The notes under the pieces are model-generated. The model saw only the letters and a program-made list of their open reading frames with translations, did no database searches and had not been told where the DNA came from. From assembly GCA_024291935.2 (NCBI GenBank), contig CM044326.1, forward strand, positions 34,347,948-34,411,947: a DNA stretch of 64,000 nucleotides. Reading direction: 5' to 3'. This document shows, piece after piece, positions 27,536-39,946 of the stretch (positions are counted from its first letter, which is position 1; every line of letters starts with the position of its first letter). The translations under genes were made by a program, and so were the position numbers. The DNA is from Okapia johnstoni (Eukaryota; Chordata; Mammalia; Artiodactyla; Giraffidae).

Positions 27536-27712
27536 CAGTTCAGTTCAGTTCAGTTGCTCAGTCATGTCCGACTCTTTGTGACCCCATGGACTGCAGCACG
27601 CCAGGCCTCCCTGTCCTTCACTGGCTCCTGGAGCTTGCTCAAACTCATGTCAATTGAGTCGGTGATGCCATCCAACCATCTCACCCTCTGTCGTCCCCTT
27701 CTCCTCCCGCCT
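27536..27712 (-). repeat. BovB 3'-end fragment (antisense)
   Basis: It begins with four 'cagtt' tail units, then 'gctcagtcatgtccgactc', 'cctggagcttgctcaaactc' and 'ggtgatgccatccaaccatc'. The copy looks young, with few changes. Confidence 0.93.
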
Positions 27713-27907
27713 TCTGTGCTTCAGGCAACCCCAAACACCTCAATTTCGGCCACATTTGTGCACAGACATGCTACTGCTTACTTGGTGTTTTTATTTAAGT
27801 GGACACACTTGTTACTAGGCCTTGTCCTAAGCAACAATAACCTAAGAAATTGTGGCTCTGACATGCTACTTACATACTTTTATATTCACCAATATATAAT
27901 GTTTAAA

Positions 27908-28098
27908 GTGAGAGTCGCTCAGTCGTGTCCGACTCTTTGCGACCCCATGGACTATACAGTCCATGGAGTTCTCCAGGCCAGAATACTGGAGGGGGTAGCC
28001 TTTCCCTTCTCCGGGGGATCTTCCCAACTCAGGGATCGAACCCAGGTCTCCCAAATTGCAGGTGGATTCTTTACCAGCTGAGCCCCAAGGGAAGCCCA
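27908..28098 (-). repeat. Bov-tA SINE (antisense)
   Basis: From 'gagtcgctcagtcgtgtccg' (Bov-A end) through 'ggccagaatactggaggggg' to the tRNA head 'tttaccagctgagccccaagg' and 'gaagccc'. Near full length and low divergence. Confidence 0.94.
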
Positions 28099-28124
28099 TA
28101 TAATGTTTACAATAAGGTTCAATT

Positions 28125-28300
28125 CTGAACCACTTAGAACCATTTCTTGTGCTACCAGCAGCACTGCCGACCATTTCCGGAAGCACCCTGGGTTACCCCA
28201 GCGTGTAAAGAGCAAAACAAAACTCTTCTTTCACCAAGTTCAAGCTTTTCTTGGTCGACCCTTACTACCCAGCAAAGGGCACACTTTGGAGTCCTGAATG
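28125..28300 (+). repeat. Unassigned interspersed repeat, copy X
   Basis: It is similar to 29010-29190. Shared blocks are 'cttgtgc(t/c)accagc', 'accatttccggaagcaccc', 'taccccag(c/t)gtgtaaa', 'agcaaaaca' and 'cccagca(a/c)ag(g/t)gcac'. A TATA-like 'tataaatataag' lies downstream at about 28400, which suggests but does not prove an LTR. I do not recognise the family. The strand is assigned by convention. Confidence 0.55.
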
Positions 28301-29009
28301 AGAGGCAAGATCGTTCAACCCGTCTTGTACATTCTGTTTCTCTCACTGAGGGAACAATTGCTCTCAGCTTCTGCTGACCCTCTGCCAGTCTCTGGTTCTA
28401 TAAATATAAGACTATTTAGGAACCCTGTGTCAGAATCTCTCCATCAACCCCAGGCAATCAATTAGTTCTTTTAGGTTTTGCCTTCAAATCTACGTCGTAG
28501 TATTGCTGCCAAAATAAGAATGTTTTCAGACAAATTGAATTCAGCTTTAATCAGGGTAAATAACAGATAAATTCTTCTACTTATTTAAGGAATAAACTAC
28601 AATAAGGTGGGCATGTCCCACCTCACAAATCAAACAGGAAGGTAAGCACCTTCTTTTGTGCATTTTGCAACTGTTTTAATGTTATAAACTAAAAGCCAGC
28701 TTAAAAAGATGCTATTCCCATTGGACCATTAGCACGAATTTTTTTTCTGAAACTGTGCTAAACAGCTTGATTCAAAGGTTGAACTGACCCTCCAAACGGG
28801 TTTCTAATACAATTTTTTCTTTAATATACTGTTGTATATATTCTAATACTTTAGGCCTCACTGAATCCTTTTATGGAAGGAGCTAAAATAATAGAATGTC
28901 CTATGTAAGTATGCAAGCATGTCTTATACATTAAGCTGTCATAAACACCAACAAGAAGGCTCATATTTCATTTGTTGTAAAATAAGACAAATCACCAAAG
29001 CTGAGCAAG
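28301..29009. other. AT-rich DNA between the two unassigned repeat copies
   Basis: Low-complexity-leaning AT-rich sequence with no recognised element. If X and Y are two LTRs this would be the intervening body, but I see no gag/pol-like text. Confidence 0.4.
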
Positions 29010-29190
29010 GCTTTGGTGCTTAAAACTGTCTCTTGTGCCACCAGCGGTGTGTGCCAACCATATCTGGAAGCACCTCGGGCTACCCCAGTGTGTAAAAAGC
29101 AAAACAGACCCACTTCCTGCAGGCTGCTTGCACCTGGCACGGCTGCCACTCCTGCCCAGCACAGTGCTTTCGGGTGTGGCACCTGGACTG
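29010..29190 (+). repeat. Unassigned interspersed repeat, copy Y
   Basis: Direct-orientation relative of copy X, about 885 bp away, with clear but incomplete identity over about 170 bp. It differs by several short indels, so it is not a recent duplication. Confidence 0.55.
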
Positions 29191-31439
29191 TTTATATCCT
29201 TCACCTGGTGTGACAGATGTGACACAAAAGTGCTCAGAAACGTGTGCTGGACGAACACATTTACTAGAAGGCTCCAGCAGGGCCTGGGCCCTACCCCTAT
29301 CCCCTCACCGGCACCCCAGCACGTCTTCGCCTTCCTGCAGTTCCCTCTGCCAGGTACCCCACGCCCTCATCCCATCCTGACCGCTGCAAGTCCAGCCGGC
29401 AGGCAGACACCCCCTTGGTACCTCACTGAGCATCCCGTCGTCCTCTCCCCTGCAGCCCCACGGCCGCTTTCCTTCAACCTTCTCCACAGATGCGGACTCC
29501 TCTTCCAGTCATCCCTAGCCCACGGACCCCCTGAGGGTGGGCCCTCTTGCTTATCTTTGTGTTCCCTGGTTTCTGAACTTGAAAGCCCATTTGTACCTTT
29601 CAACACAGGAGCTATAATTTGACCCAACTTGATAGAAATCATGTGTCTCTTTGGATACCATAAGAGGTATACTAACCTTTACCTAAATACCTTTGCTAGA
29701 GGAGACCCATCTCACGACGCCTAGCACAACATAGAGCCTGCGCCGCGTTCCGTCCAGGCCCAGGGGTCCCGGACAGCTCTGGGGAATTTTTGGCTGCTCT
29801 GATTTACGCAGGTCTGGGCGAACCCTCAGCAGTTGTCAGCCTCAAAGCAGGACTGAAGCAGGACAGACTCTCCAAAGCCACAACTGAGAATCTGTTTACA
29901 GTTCTGAGGTGGATCATCCTTACGGATCTGAGGGAGCTCATAAATCCTCTGCGACTGCACTTGGGATAAGTGAAGATTTCACTGATGTAATGTGTTAGAG
30001 GGGCTACAAATGTGAACCGGCGACAGGAACCCGAATTAACGGATTAAGACGATGCCTGTCTCCTGTGGACAACAGCCAGTTGAGCCTCGGAGAGCAAGTG
30101 GCAGAGGCGAGGCGCTGTGAGGGCTCACACTGCAGGCGTCCACCGAGTCAGGACGCGGAGGCTGCCTGCCTCGACGGCAGGCCTGGACGAAGCGGGTGTT
30201 TTCTTTACAAAAGTGGAACTCTTTTTACGAAATGATACAGAATCTGAGGTTCAGATGACACCCTGCGTGCCCTAATTTCGGTTCTGGCTCTTAACAGACA
30301 AGAACGCTGAGCAATCAGCTGGGGCAGCTGAGGACAAAACAGAAGTGACTTCAGAAACTTCTCTTTTTTTTGTCACTATGGACGCTAAACCAGTGTTCAG
30401 TTTCCAGCAAAATTTCAACGCCGCAAAGCAGAAACCGATACTGACAAGAACCACGAAACAACAAGGTGGGCCTGAGCAGCCAGCAGCCTGTGAGGAAACG
30501 CAGTCGGAAGGCAGCGACGGAGGGCGACGGGGGTGGGCCGCTGGGGAGCCGGGTCTGAGCCCCTCCCGCCAAGACCCGGGCGCTCGGGACGGCCCCGCTG
30601 TGAGCAGGCTCGAGGCACAGAAACCCTGTAAACACTGCCAAGACTCAACACAGTTACAAACATAAAGTCAAAGTTAAGAGGAAAAATCACCTTTCTAAAA
30701 AAAAAAAAAAAATCCACCTTTATGGATGATTTTAAGAGATTCTGAAGCTCTGTTACTTCAGGAAACCAAGGAACCTGAACGGTGATGAGTGTTTCCGTCG
30801 CCCCAGAACCCCAAGTCCGGTGTGGCCCTAACCCAGCGCCTCTGTGGGCTTTCTGTGGGTTTCCTTCTGGAAGCAGCAAGGAAAGAAAGTCTAAAAACAA
30901 CAATGTTGTGCTCGGAATTTATAACAAGGGTTCTTCACTTAAAAATAATGTAGGATCTTTTCTCTCCATTCTTTTTTGGGGGCAAGGGAGGACACATTTC
31001 ACGTTCCCCTTTCAAGGGTTACAGGACAGAACGTCACGGACTGTCTCCAGCCTGGTGGCCGGCGTCCCAGTAAACGCCAGGACTCAGCCACTGACAGAGC
31101 AGCAGCAGAAACTTCACTCCGATTTCTCCTGATGGCGAGTCCGAAACTTCAACTTTCCAGGGTGAAAGGCTGTAAAAAGCTGGTGGATGTACATTGTGAG
31201 GTGAGACTAAAGAATATCTTTGAGTTTCAGTGGAGTCTTAAAACCAACTTTTTTGCTGTCCCAACGCAGAAAGTCTGTCGATCTGGTTAGCTTCTAATGA
31301 TAATGCTTAGAGACACAAATTAATAATATATACCAGCGTGTGTAAGCACATATCCTGTGCTCACCTGGATTCATATAACCCCAACACACCCCCCCTCCCA
31401 CCTTCTGGCTCATATATAATTACAACATTGAATAAAACG
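29191..31439. other. Unique intronic DNA
   Basis: Contains an L2-like proline/serine-rich stretch around 29300-29560 (weak) and an A16 run at 30697-30712. Open frames at 29035-29622 and 30345-30665 lack splice context or family similarity and are treated as chance. Confidence 0.5.
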
Positions 31440-31660
31440 ACTTAAAAAAAAAACTGAGAAGAAATTCACATAACCTACAATTAACAATTTTAAAGTGCAT
31501 AGTTCAGTGGCATTTAGTGCATTCACAGCGTTGTGCAATCACCCCTCTTTGGTTTCAAGACTTCTTCATCACCCTAGAAAAACACCCTCCCCCAGCCCCT
31601 GGCCACCACTAACCTGCTTTCTGTCTCCGTGGATTTGCCTATTCTGGAAATATAAAGGAA
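31440..31660 (-). repeat. L1M 3' UTR fragment (antisense)
   Basis: After an A-run: 'aaattcacataacctacaatt', 'aaagtgcatagttcagtggc', 'ttgtgcaatcacccctc', 'ttcatcaccctagaaaaacacc' and 'ggatttgcctattctggaa'. This is the classic antisense L1M 3' UTR wording. Confidence 0.9.
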
Positions 31661-32602
31661 ATAAAAAATGGGCTTTTAAGTTACATAAATTGTCTGAAAT
31701 ATTATGTGGTAATTCCAAATGTAAACAAGGCATAAATCGGAGATTTGTGGCTTAAAGCGATGTTCTGAAGTTTGGATTTTGCAGATCAATAAAATTTCAC
31801 AAAGAATCTTAAAGACTGACATTGGCTTACCACCCTAACTGACAAATGGGAACATTCTTAAAAAAATCATAGAAGACAATTTAATACCAAAAAGGACAAT
31901 CTTAGAATAAAGGATAGGCTTGTAAATTGAATTAATTTAGCTGTGTGAAAACACCACACTACATCACCTTTATTTCTGCCTGGACAGGCAGAAGCCTGGT
32001 CACAGAGCAGCACGGGCATCTGGAAATGACTATTCCCGGCCGTCACCGTCAGTACATCTGAATCTAGATACACTAAGAAGGGTGCTCCTGGCCGAGAACT
32101 TGACCTTCCAAGAAAAGATAACTTCGGGAATGGAATGGATTGCACCCTGTAGGAATCTGTTTGATGGCCAAGACCGACAAGGTCTAAACCTGCCTCAAGG
32201 CGGCAGCCTCGAGGAGACACCAACACACTGACAATCAGGAAGCCCCACCCAGGGGGACGCACGCCAGCCTGGGGTCTGCAGAGGTGATCAAGAAGCAGGT
32301 GGTCAGAGAGAAAACCTTTACAAACACAAAAGCTCTACTGGGCAGGTTTCCTGCAACTTGGCCTTTTCAACTGGGGTGTGTGATCTGAGCGTGAGGAGGG
32401 GGTGGGGTGGGGGGTGCACAAGGCCACAGGATAAACACGACACACTTCCTGGCATATCCGTTTTAAAAAGCAATCAGAATCATGTCAAACATCTTTATAT
32501 TAAACTATGATAATTATAAACAGAATACAAAATTCAAGTATCTTTCTGTGACAAAACCCGACTTCAGAGACAAACATTTTGGGGGTTGTTACTAGACCAG
32601 AA
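31661..32602. other. Unique intronic DNA
   Basis: No element recognised except a G-rich tract at about 32396-32413. It ends with the left copy of the target duplication of the next BovB fragment (32591-32602). Confidence 0.5.
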
Positions 32603-32824
32603 CCAACTCATTAGAAAAGGCCCTGATGCTGGGAAAGACTGAGGACGGGAGGAGAGGGGGACAACAGAGGATGAATGACATGGTTGGATGGCATCGCCAA
32701 CGCAATGGACATGAGTTTGGGTAAACTCCGGGAGTTGGTGGTGGACAGGGAGGCCTGGCGTGCTGCAGTCCATGGGGTCGCAAAGAGTCAGACATGACTG
32801 AGTGACTGAACTGAGCCAAACTGA
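32603..32824 (+). mobile_element. BovB 3'-end insertion with 12-bp target duplication
   Basis: A short 5'-truncated BovB 3' end ('ggccctgatgctgggaaagac' to 'gagtgactgaactgagcc'). The sequence actagaccagaa is present at 32591-32602 and again at 32825-32836, a perfect 12-bp target-site duplication. The copy is therefore a discrete and fairly recent retrotransposition. Confidence 0.95.
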
Positions 32825-32924
32825 ACTAGACCAGAATAGGACATGGCCCCAGACTCCCAACAAAAGCAGGTTTCTCCCCGTCAGAGGAGCTTCCAGGCAG
32901 AGTGTGGAGGGCACTATCCTGACC

Positions 32925-33552
32925 TAACCAACGCTCGCCCAGACAAGACTACTGAGAGAGGCCAGGAGAGGCGACAGACTGGCTCTAAAACCTACATGGA
33001 AATGCAAGGAACCCAGAATACAAAACAGTTTGGAAAAAGAAGAACAAAGCTGGAGGACTTCCATTTCCTGATTTTAAAACTTCCAACAGAGCTACAGGAA
33101 TCAAGACTCTGGTACAGACATATAGACCAATGGAAGGGAATAGAGCTCAGAAAAAAGCCCTCACATTTACGGTCCACTGATTTTCCACAAGCGTGCCAAG
33201 TCCATTCAGTGGGAAAAGAACGGCTCTTTCAATAAATGGCGCTGGGAAAACTGGATAGCCAGCCACATGCAAGAGAACGAAGGCGGACCCTCACCTGACA
33301 GCATGCACAAAAATGAACTCAAAGTGGATCAAAGACCAACTGAAAGAACTAAGGTGGTACAACTTTTCGAAGGAAACACAGGAGCAAATCTCTGGATTAG
33401 GCAATGATTTCTTAGAAATGACACCAAAAATCAAAAGCAACAAGAGACAAATTAGATAAACTGGATTGCATACAAATGAAAAACTCTTCTGCGGCAAACC
33501 ATAGCATCAAGAAAGTGAAAAGAGAACCCAGAGACTGGGGAAGAGTGTAAAG
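32925..33552 (+). repeat. L1M ORF2 fragment
   Basis: Sense L1 ORF2 C-terminal text: 'aacctacatggaaatgcaagg', 'gaaaaagaagaacaaagctgg', 'gctacaggaatcaagactctgg', 'ggcgctgggaaaactggatag', 'tctggattaggcaatgatttc' and 'tcaagaaagtgaaaagag'. Frames are interrupted. The 3' end is missing. Confidence 0.9.
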
Positions 33553-34649
33553 CATGTCTACACTAAGGGATCGTGATCACAGTGACCACCGTGGACCACT
33601 CCCTGGAGGCTGCCCACACCTCACCCACCCCGTCAGCTCCCTCTCGCCCTTGACCCTTTCCTCCCTCTGCCAGGTCACCATGCTCCCCCTCAGGTTTCTG
33701 CAGAGGGTTCCCCTCTTGGGCCATCAGAAGGCCCAAAGCCATTCGGCCTCATCTTCTCCAACCTCCTTCTTAAACTCCCCCTCCGGCCCTGGAAATTTCT
33801 GAAAACTCTCTCTGCTGAAGACGATGCTGCAATTTGGGTTTCCAGCAGGTCTGGCTCCGACAGCCTTACCACTCACATGCAAGGAAGGAAGAGCGCATCG
33901 TGACGACACCTGAAATACAGCAAAACCGGTTCATGCGACGAAGTGAAACGCAACGGGGAAAGGTCAGTTCAACCAGGACCGAAGCGTGTGAGTGAGGCCC
34001 TGGTTAGGAAGTGGAGGTGACTGAGAGCCTTCCTGCGTCCCGGGCTCTGCAGTGAGGTCGTGGACGTAAACGGGCTGGGCCAGGGCTGGCCAAGCGAACC
34101 TCTGGTCACGTCTCAAATCCAAGTCCGTGGCGGTGGCCTTTCCACACTGTGTTCCAGCTAGTTAGCTGGGAGCACAGCACAGGAGCACAGAAAGATGAGT
34201 AGCCACACATGCCCTCCACTTTAATGCTTTATCTCCTTTTACTTTTTTGAATAGGAATACGTTTACAGCGCACACACACACACACACACACACAGTGACA
34301 AGCTGGGCATTTCCCTACCAAAGGCATCGGTTTCTCGCCTGTCTGAGGTCCACTGTGGAAGTAACCAGGGCCCTCCCTTCCTGCGTGACAGCCATGGTCT
34401 GCAGCTCAGTCTTCTCACTCCCAGCTCCCTGACGGTCTCCACTTCTGGTTCACAAAGAGATCCTGCTCACTTGACAAAAACCGTTTCCAGCATTTCTCTC
34501 ACCATACCCGTCATAATACACTCCCCGATGTGCTGAACGAGTCACCCCTGGTCCCCGCCAGTGCCTGGGGACCACCAGTGAGCTTATCCAGGATGACTTC
34601 GGTGAGGCCTCCCTGCCCCCGCCCCACCCGGCCAGACCACTCTCTCCTC
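33553..34649. other. Unique intronic DNA with a CA microsatellite
   Basis: No gene recognised. A (CA)n run of about 27 bp lies at 34268-34294. Confidence 0.6.
34268..34294. repeat. (CA)n microsatellite
   Basis: An uninterrupted CA dinucleotide run. A potentially polymorphic marker. Confidence 0.98.
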
Positions 34650-34745
34650 CCCAGTGCCAACCTGAAGGTGCCCAGACGTGCACCTTCAGTACCTAGCACA
34701 GTGCCAACCACCAGGGTGGTGATTTATAAAGATTTGTTCAGGGAA
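34650..34745 (+). repeat. Probable L2 3' end
   Basis: 'ttcagtacctagcacagtgcc' and 'tgatttataaagatttgttcag' resemble the L2 3' terminus. Short and diverged. Confidence 0.45.
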
Positions 34746-35654
34746 GGAGACAAAGCTTTAGGGGGCTAAAAGGCAGAAGGTCACAACTAAATTTTGTTCT
34801 CTGTATTCCATGAAGTTTTCCTTCCCATCAAAACAAACCTGGTGGACTAAAATTTGGGGTCTTAATTTTAACCTTCTCTGGCACAGTGAAGGCCGCAGTG
34901 CTGCTATACTACCAATGCTGAATTTAACAAGAGCACGCGCGCAAAGTTCTCGGAGCAAAGAATGAGGAAGGAAACATCTCAGAGCTTCATGAAAATCGGG
35001 GAAATGAGTTCACTGGCTTTTAAAGAACTATTTTTAAAATGTAAACATCCTCTCAATTGTATGCATCATCCAAAAGCGGTTGTCTTTTCTACTGTTTCCC
35101 CTTGGACAAACGCTTGTACTAAAACAGCCAGTTTTCAGATAAAGAATTGTTTCTCCTCCCTACCGCCCCAAAGCTCCAAATTCTATTACAACAGAACAAT
35201 ATATCTTACTTTGTTCTAAATTCTAACATCACTCATGAGGAATCTTTACCAGTAGTAAGTTTATGTTCAGCATTGAAATACTCTTGTTAGCTATGGTGAA
35301 AACACAGCTTCGACGTAAATCTCTTGGGACGTGCAAGGTCCTTGGACCAAGTGGAAAGCAGTCCCGGAGACCATGTTTCTGCAACAGGAGCTTCCAGGTT
35401 ATGCTAAGGGCAAGCAGGTGCGCTTTAAGGCTCCACTCAGTTAATTTCATCCATACCCACAAACCGCCAAGGCACGGCCCTTACCTTCAAGACCCAGAAT
35501 CTGCATCTCTTGCTTTTCTAGATGACACCATAAGATCAGCTAACCTGGCTCCAGCCTCACGGCACTCGGCACCCCTGCGAGACAGCGAGAGCAAACAGCA
35601 CCGCCCTGCTAGGTCTCTGTGACAAAGGGGCTGCGAGGGCAGCGCTGCGCGCAT
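34746..35654. other. Unique intronic DNA
   Basis: Nothing recognised. Confidence 0.5.
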
Positions 35655-35860
35655 CGGAGAGCTGTGGGCCTGGAGTCGTGACTCAGAAAACCCAGGAGCT
35701 CGTCCCTCTGACCCCAGGCAAGTCCGGGAACCTCTCTGCTTTGGCTTCCCCCACTGTAAAAGTGGGACTAATAAAACCTGTTTGCTGCCTCGTGGGAGAG
35801 AGGATGGTTAATGAACACCTGCAAGGGGTTCTGAAGATGAAAAAGGTTCCGGGCGCTAAT
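35655..35860 (+). repeat. MIR SINE
   Basis: 'gggcctggagtcgtgactc', 'ctgaccccaggcaagtccgg', 'ggcttcccccactgtaaaagtggg' and 'gaggatggttaatgaacacc' follow MIR in sense orientation. Confidence 0.75.
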
Positions 35861-37855
35861 GACAACCAGCCACAGCCTCCATTGGCCTCTGGGTGTCACA
35901 CGGGAGGACGAGCTGACCTGAGTAAGGTGGCCTTCCTCAACAATTTCTCTCTAGGCCATACAATTTAGAAAAACCCTGCAAGAAATGGATGATGGCAGTG
36001 CGTGGTGTACCAGACAGGATGCAGGGCCGCACGCAGGGATGGCTGACGCCCGAGCTGCAACAGCTCTTGCGCTGCCCTGCCTCAGTTCTGCACGCTCCTA
36101 ACCCATCTAAACATTTACCTGGGTGGTGTGTCTGAGTTACTGTGGATGTCACAGTCAAGGCGGGCAACTGGCTGATGAGTCCCTGTTTCCTGGCAAAGAA
36201 CACGTTACTGAATATGCTTCTTAAACGCCCCTTTATATTTTTTGACATGATGTAGTGTTAAAATTACAATCCTGGTTTAGCTTACATTTCACTTAAGGGC
36301 TCTCCTCCTTTTTTAAAACAGAAGAAAGGCTCAAATAAGCAGATGATTAAGCCCATATACTAAACAACAAGAGTAGAGACTGAACTAAGTTGCTCTTTGG
36401 CTTTAGAGACACATGTGAGCACATACATGTGTGTACACTCCCAAAAGGTGTTTTCCCCATCTAGCTAGACGGGACCATCTATGTTTATTTAATTGGGTAC
36501 TGACAATTGCAACGCATATCAAATTAAATGCCAAGATTCAAGATCAATATTTGAAAATTTATATTTAACTGGTGCACAAAACTTAGGAGTGAAAAATCCA
36601 GAATTCACATCCACTGACACCGTATTATTTGAATAAGAAAAGTCAACCCAAGGAAAGTTACATGCCTTAGAAAAGGTCAGTTTCAAGATCTGACGGCCTC
36701 ATCTGAAGAATAAATGAGACAAAATAAGAAAGGAGTGCTTAATGGCAAGAAGCAGGCAGAGAGGAAGAAGATAAGCAAAAAGATTTCAGGACTTTGCAAG
36801 TTTAACTTTGGCTTAAAGTGTAAACTTAAGTTAACCTTTGTTTAAGATGAATAATGCTTCTTCAATAAAGTGTCATTTGTGACTTTATTGCAAAGAGATA
36901 ATGTTTTTAAATTTGTTAAAGTCATAAAAAAAAAAAAAAAAAACCTAAAAACCAGTCACTCAAGTTTTCTACCAGCACAGCATTTCTCTTAAGGATAAAA
37001 GGAGCAATCTGCTTATTCTCATCACGTGCTTCTGTCCTCAGGGACAGGAGGCTAGAATTTGAATCTCAGCTCTTTTCTTTCAATTCCCTTGAAAAACAAG
37101 TAATTTAATCAAACGCATTCAAAAATATAGCACATTCACAGACTCAGGAAGGTCTGGAGACAGTCAAGGACCCCAGTCACCCTGTAAGACACACTGTTAG
37201 GCCTCAGCCTTGAATCCGACAGCTTGACTGCGGCGTGACTGTATCTAATTCAGGAAGGGGGTCCACTAAATTGACAAGACCCCAGTGTCTTCAACGTCTA
37301 GGAGAATGTTCTAAAAAGCAGGCAAAGGAGGGTCATCGGTGGTCTCTCAGGTAAGATGACTCCTGGGGACCAGGCCTCAAGCACGGAGAAGGGTCCACAT
37401 TTGCAGCAGGGAGGTGTGGAAGCAGCAGCCCAGCTCCAGTCAGACGGGCCTCCTCACTCACTGCCTGGTCAGGTCTGCTTGCGGACACTCCCTCTGGACC
37501 TCCGCAGGACGAGCGCGGAGCCTCTGTGCCGCCTGCTGGGCGCTGCAAGCACCCGAGATTGCCCCCGGGATGGCCTGGGCATGGGGCAGACAGACGCACC
37601 CCTAGCTGCAGCCTCCCACCAGACACCCACCTTGTCCGAGGGGGTTTAAACCGAATCCGCTGAGAAGTGTGGGACCGCACGTAAAGAGTTTGTGTGGTGT
37701 ACGCATATACAGCATGATTCAGGATACTATGTTACATTTAGCTAAGAGCATCAGGAATTAGTTCACAAAGCTAGCAACACGTTAAAACCGTGTAAAAGGT
37801 TTAGTTTTCCAAAACTACTATCATGCTAGCTTTTTTGTCTTAAGAAATAAAAAAC
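35861..37855. other. Unique intronic DNA, AT-rich then GC-rich
   Basis: Contains an A18 run at 36926-36943, a weak MIR-like block around 37040-37115 ('gaatttgaatctcagctc') and a GC-rich block at 37380-37640. No exon recognised. Confidence 0.5.
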
Positions 37856-37968
37856 CAGGGACTTCTCTGGTGGTCCAGTGGTCAGGACTGGGCACTTCAC
37901 TGCCAAGGGCCTGGGTTCAATCCCTGGTCGGAGAATCCACAAGCTGTGAGGCACCAGGAAAAAAAAAT
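37856..37968 (+). repeat. CHR-2-type tRNA-Glu SINE
   Basis: 'cagggacttctctggtggtcc', 'agtggtcaggactgggcac', 'gggttcaatccctggtcgg' and an A-rich tail. Near full length. Confidence 0.92.
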
Positions 37969-38614
37969 CCACAAAAAAATAGAAAACAAAAAATACTATA
38001 TACTTCCAGTCAGTAGATAAATCCACATTCACATTACTTAGTGTGAACACACACGCACATACACGTGTAAAATGATATACAGCAAACTCCAGGCAATCTG
38101 CTCTGAACTGCCAGGGAAGGCAGGTGACTCATTCTGGGGATAAGGCTAGGGATGATTTTAGTTTTATTTTCAATTCAAAAAAAATTTCAAAGTGGCTATC
38201 TTCACATACGGATTTTTAAAAAAGATTGGAAAAAGATAAAAGGGAGCCAATGAATGCCAAGAGGGCCCAGTCCTGGGGTGACACTACTACCCGCAGGCTG
38301 GGCACAGTTACTAGCTCCCACCGTGGCCCGGGAGACCTATATACATTATTAGCTGACTAGTTAATCTGGAAATTTTTTTGTTTTGAGAGAGGAGGAGAAA
38401 AAAATACGGAGGCTTGGTAAAAATAGGGTCCAGCAAGTCCAGCTCATGCCACAGAGCTTTCCTGGGCCGAGGGCTTTCAGTTGTTTTTGGTGTCAGAATC
38501 AGGTCCTCTAAAAACAGTCTGGAGGACCCTGAAGAGCATGGATCACATGGATTCTGCTTACTGACACCAGATTAGAGAGGGTTTAAAACACGTACTGACT
38601 GATTCACTTAAGGT

Positions 38615-39780
38615 AACAGGCTCATTTCACGTTAGCTGAAATATTATCATAACTGTTAAAAAACAGCAAGAAAAATGACACAGTTTTATATTTTTGCTTA
38701 TCTCTTTATTAAAGTCTGACTTAATAGAAGACAGGAAGACCTGCATTTCTGCTTCTATACTGTCGTCTGATATGGTATTTTGGTTGAAGTATACGAAAAG
38801 AAGCCCAGCCTTCACCATGTTTAGTTGGAAAAGGGAGATATTTCAATGACTTTTAAAAAAACTGTGGTTATTCTTTGAGTCTATGCTAATGTTCAACAGG
38901 CGGTAGTTTCTGAAAGCTTAGCTGCAATGTGGAATCTGAAACCATACTGATGATGTTTCAGTGACATCAAACCCCGTGGTGTGTCCTGCACTTTGAATGT
39001 CTCTCTTGCCCACGAATGTTTGCAGCATCTCTGAACATGTTGGTGTGCAGTCATGCAGCTATTCCGTCGTTCAGATCAAGAAGCCCCATTTGTTAGTATC
39101 ATCAGAAGCCGTCAGCACCGGGAGCTGTCACACTCACGCTGGCAGTTTCCCAAAATGCAAACTTTTGCTTACAAGCTTGAATTTTATCATGGGCAACTAA
39201 TAGTGTCACTGTTGTTTCCTGAACTGACAGGCTTCCTTCATTCTTTTTCGAGAATGGGCTTTTCTGGTGGCTCAGCTGGTAAAGAATTCGCCTGCAATGC
39301 GGGAGACCTGGGTTTGATCCCTGGGTTGGGAAGATCCCCTGGAGAAGGGAAAGGCTACCCACTCCAGTGTTCTGGCCTGGAGAATTCCATGGACTGTATA
39401 GTCCACGGGGTCGCAAACAGTCGGACACGACTGAGCGACTTTCACTTTCACTTCACTTTCGAGAAAATATGTGTCAAATATTCAGGTCTTACTAACCCAA
39501 TTTGTCTGTCTCTTGTTCTTTCAAGTAAAAATAATGTTCCTGAAAAAAGTGGCCAGTTCAGCTCACAACTCACACAACTGCGCAGTGTCCCTGGAGACCG
39601 TCGCAGCCCTGCAGCGGGCCTGTGGGCTCCAGGTGAACTGTGTCATCCACAGAATGTTATTAAAAGGTGTGTGAGCAAAGGCTGAGGTATAATAAAACTA
39701 ACCATTTCATGCTTCATCAAGGATCGTCTGGGGTCGGACTCGTGTGACATGGTGGGGTGCGTGGTGGTCTCCAGCTGGAC
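38615..39780 (+). mobile_element. Ancient hAT-like repeat, copy 2 (with Bov-tA insert)
   Basis: Co-linear with copy 1 at 1896-3095: 'cacagttttatatttttgc', 'ctgacttaatagaagacagg', 'tttggttgaagtatacgaa', 'tagttggaaaagggag', 'gcactttgaatgtctctc' and 'aagcttgaattttatcatgg'. It is interrupted by a Bov-tA at 39255-39456. The 5' terminus seen in copy 1 is missing here. No reading frame is kept and the limits are approximate. Confidence 0.6.
39255..39456 (+). repeat. Bov-tA SINE with 9-bp target duplication
   Basis: A complete unit from 'gggcttttctggtggctcagc' to 'cgactgagcgactttcactttc'. The sequence tttcgagaa flanks it at 39246-39254 and 39457-39465. Low divergence. Confidence 0.95.
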
Positions 39781-39893
39781 ACCACAGCCTGCTCCGCGAA
39801 AGGAGCTATTTTACCCACCACTGCCTTTGCACCATCAGGGCAAACGGCCACACAGTGAAAGAGGCAAAAAAAGGCTGCCGTATTCTTGAGAAA

Positions 39894-39946
39894 GGGCTTC
39901 CCTGGTGGCTCAGATGGTAAAAGAATCTGCCTGCAATACTGGAGAC
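39894..39946 (+). repeat. Bov-tA head-only fragment
   Basis: Only the tRNA-Glu-derived 5' head is present ('gggcttccctggtggctcag' to 'ctgcctgcaatactggaga'), followed at once by unrelated sequence. The Bov-A body and tail are missing. That is unusual, since retrotransposed SINEs normally keep the 3' end. Confidence 0.85.

Noticed and set aside
29035..29622. A 195-codon plus-strand open frame
   Set aside because: It starts in the unassigned repeat Y and continues in a proline-rich, L2-like region. It has no domain and its neighbour copy X does not keep the frame.
30345..30665. A 106-codon plus-strand frame in intron 1
   Set aside because: No recognisable domain, no splice context, opposite strand to the gene, GC-rich second half.
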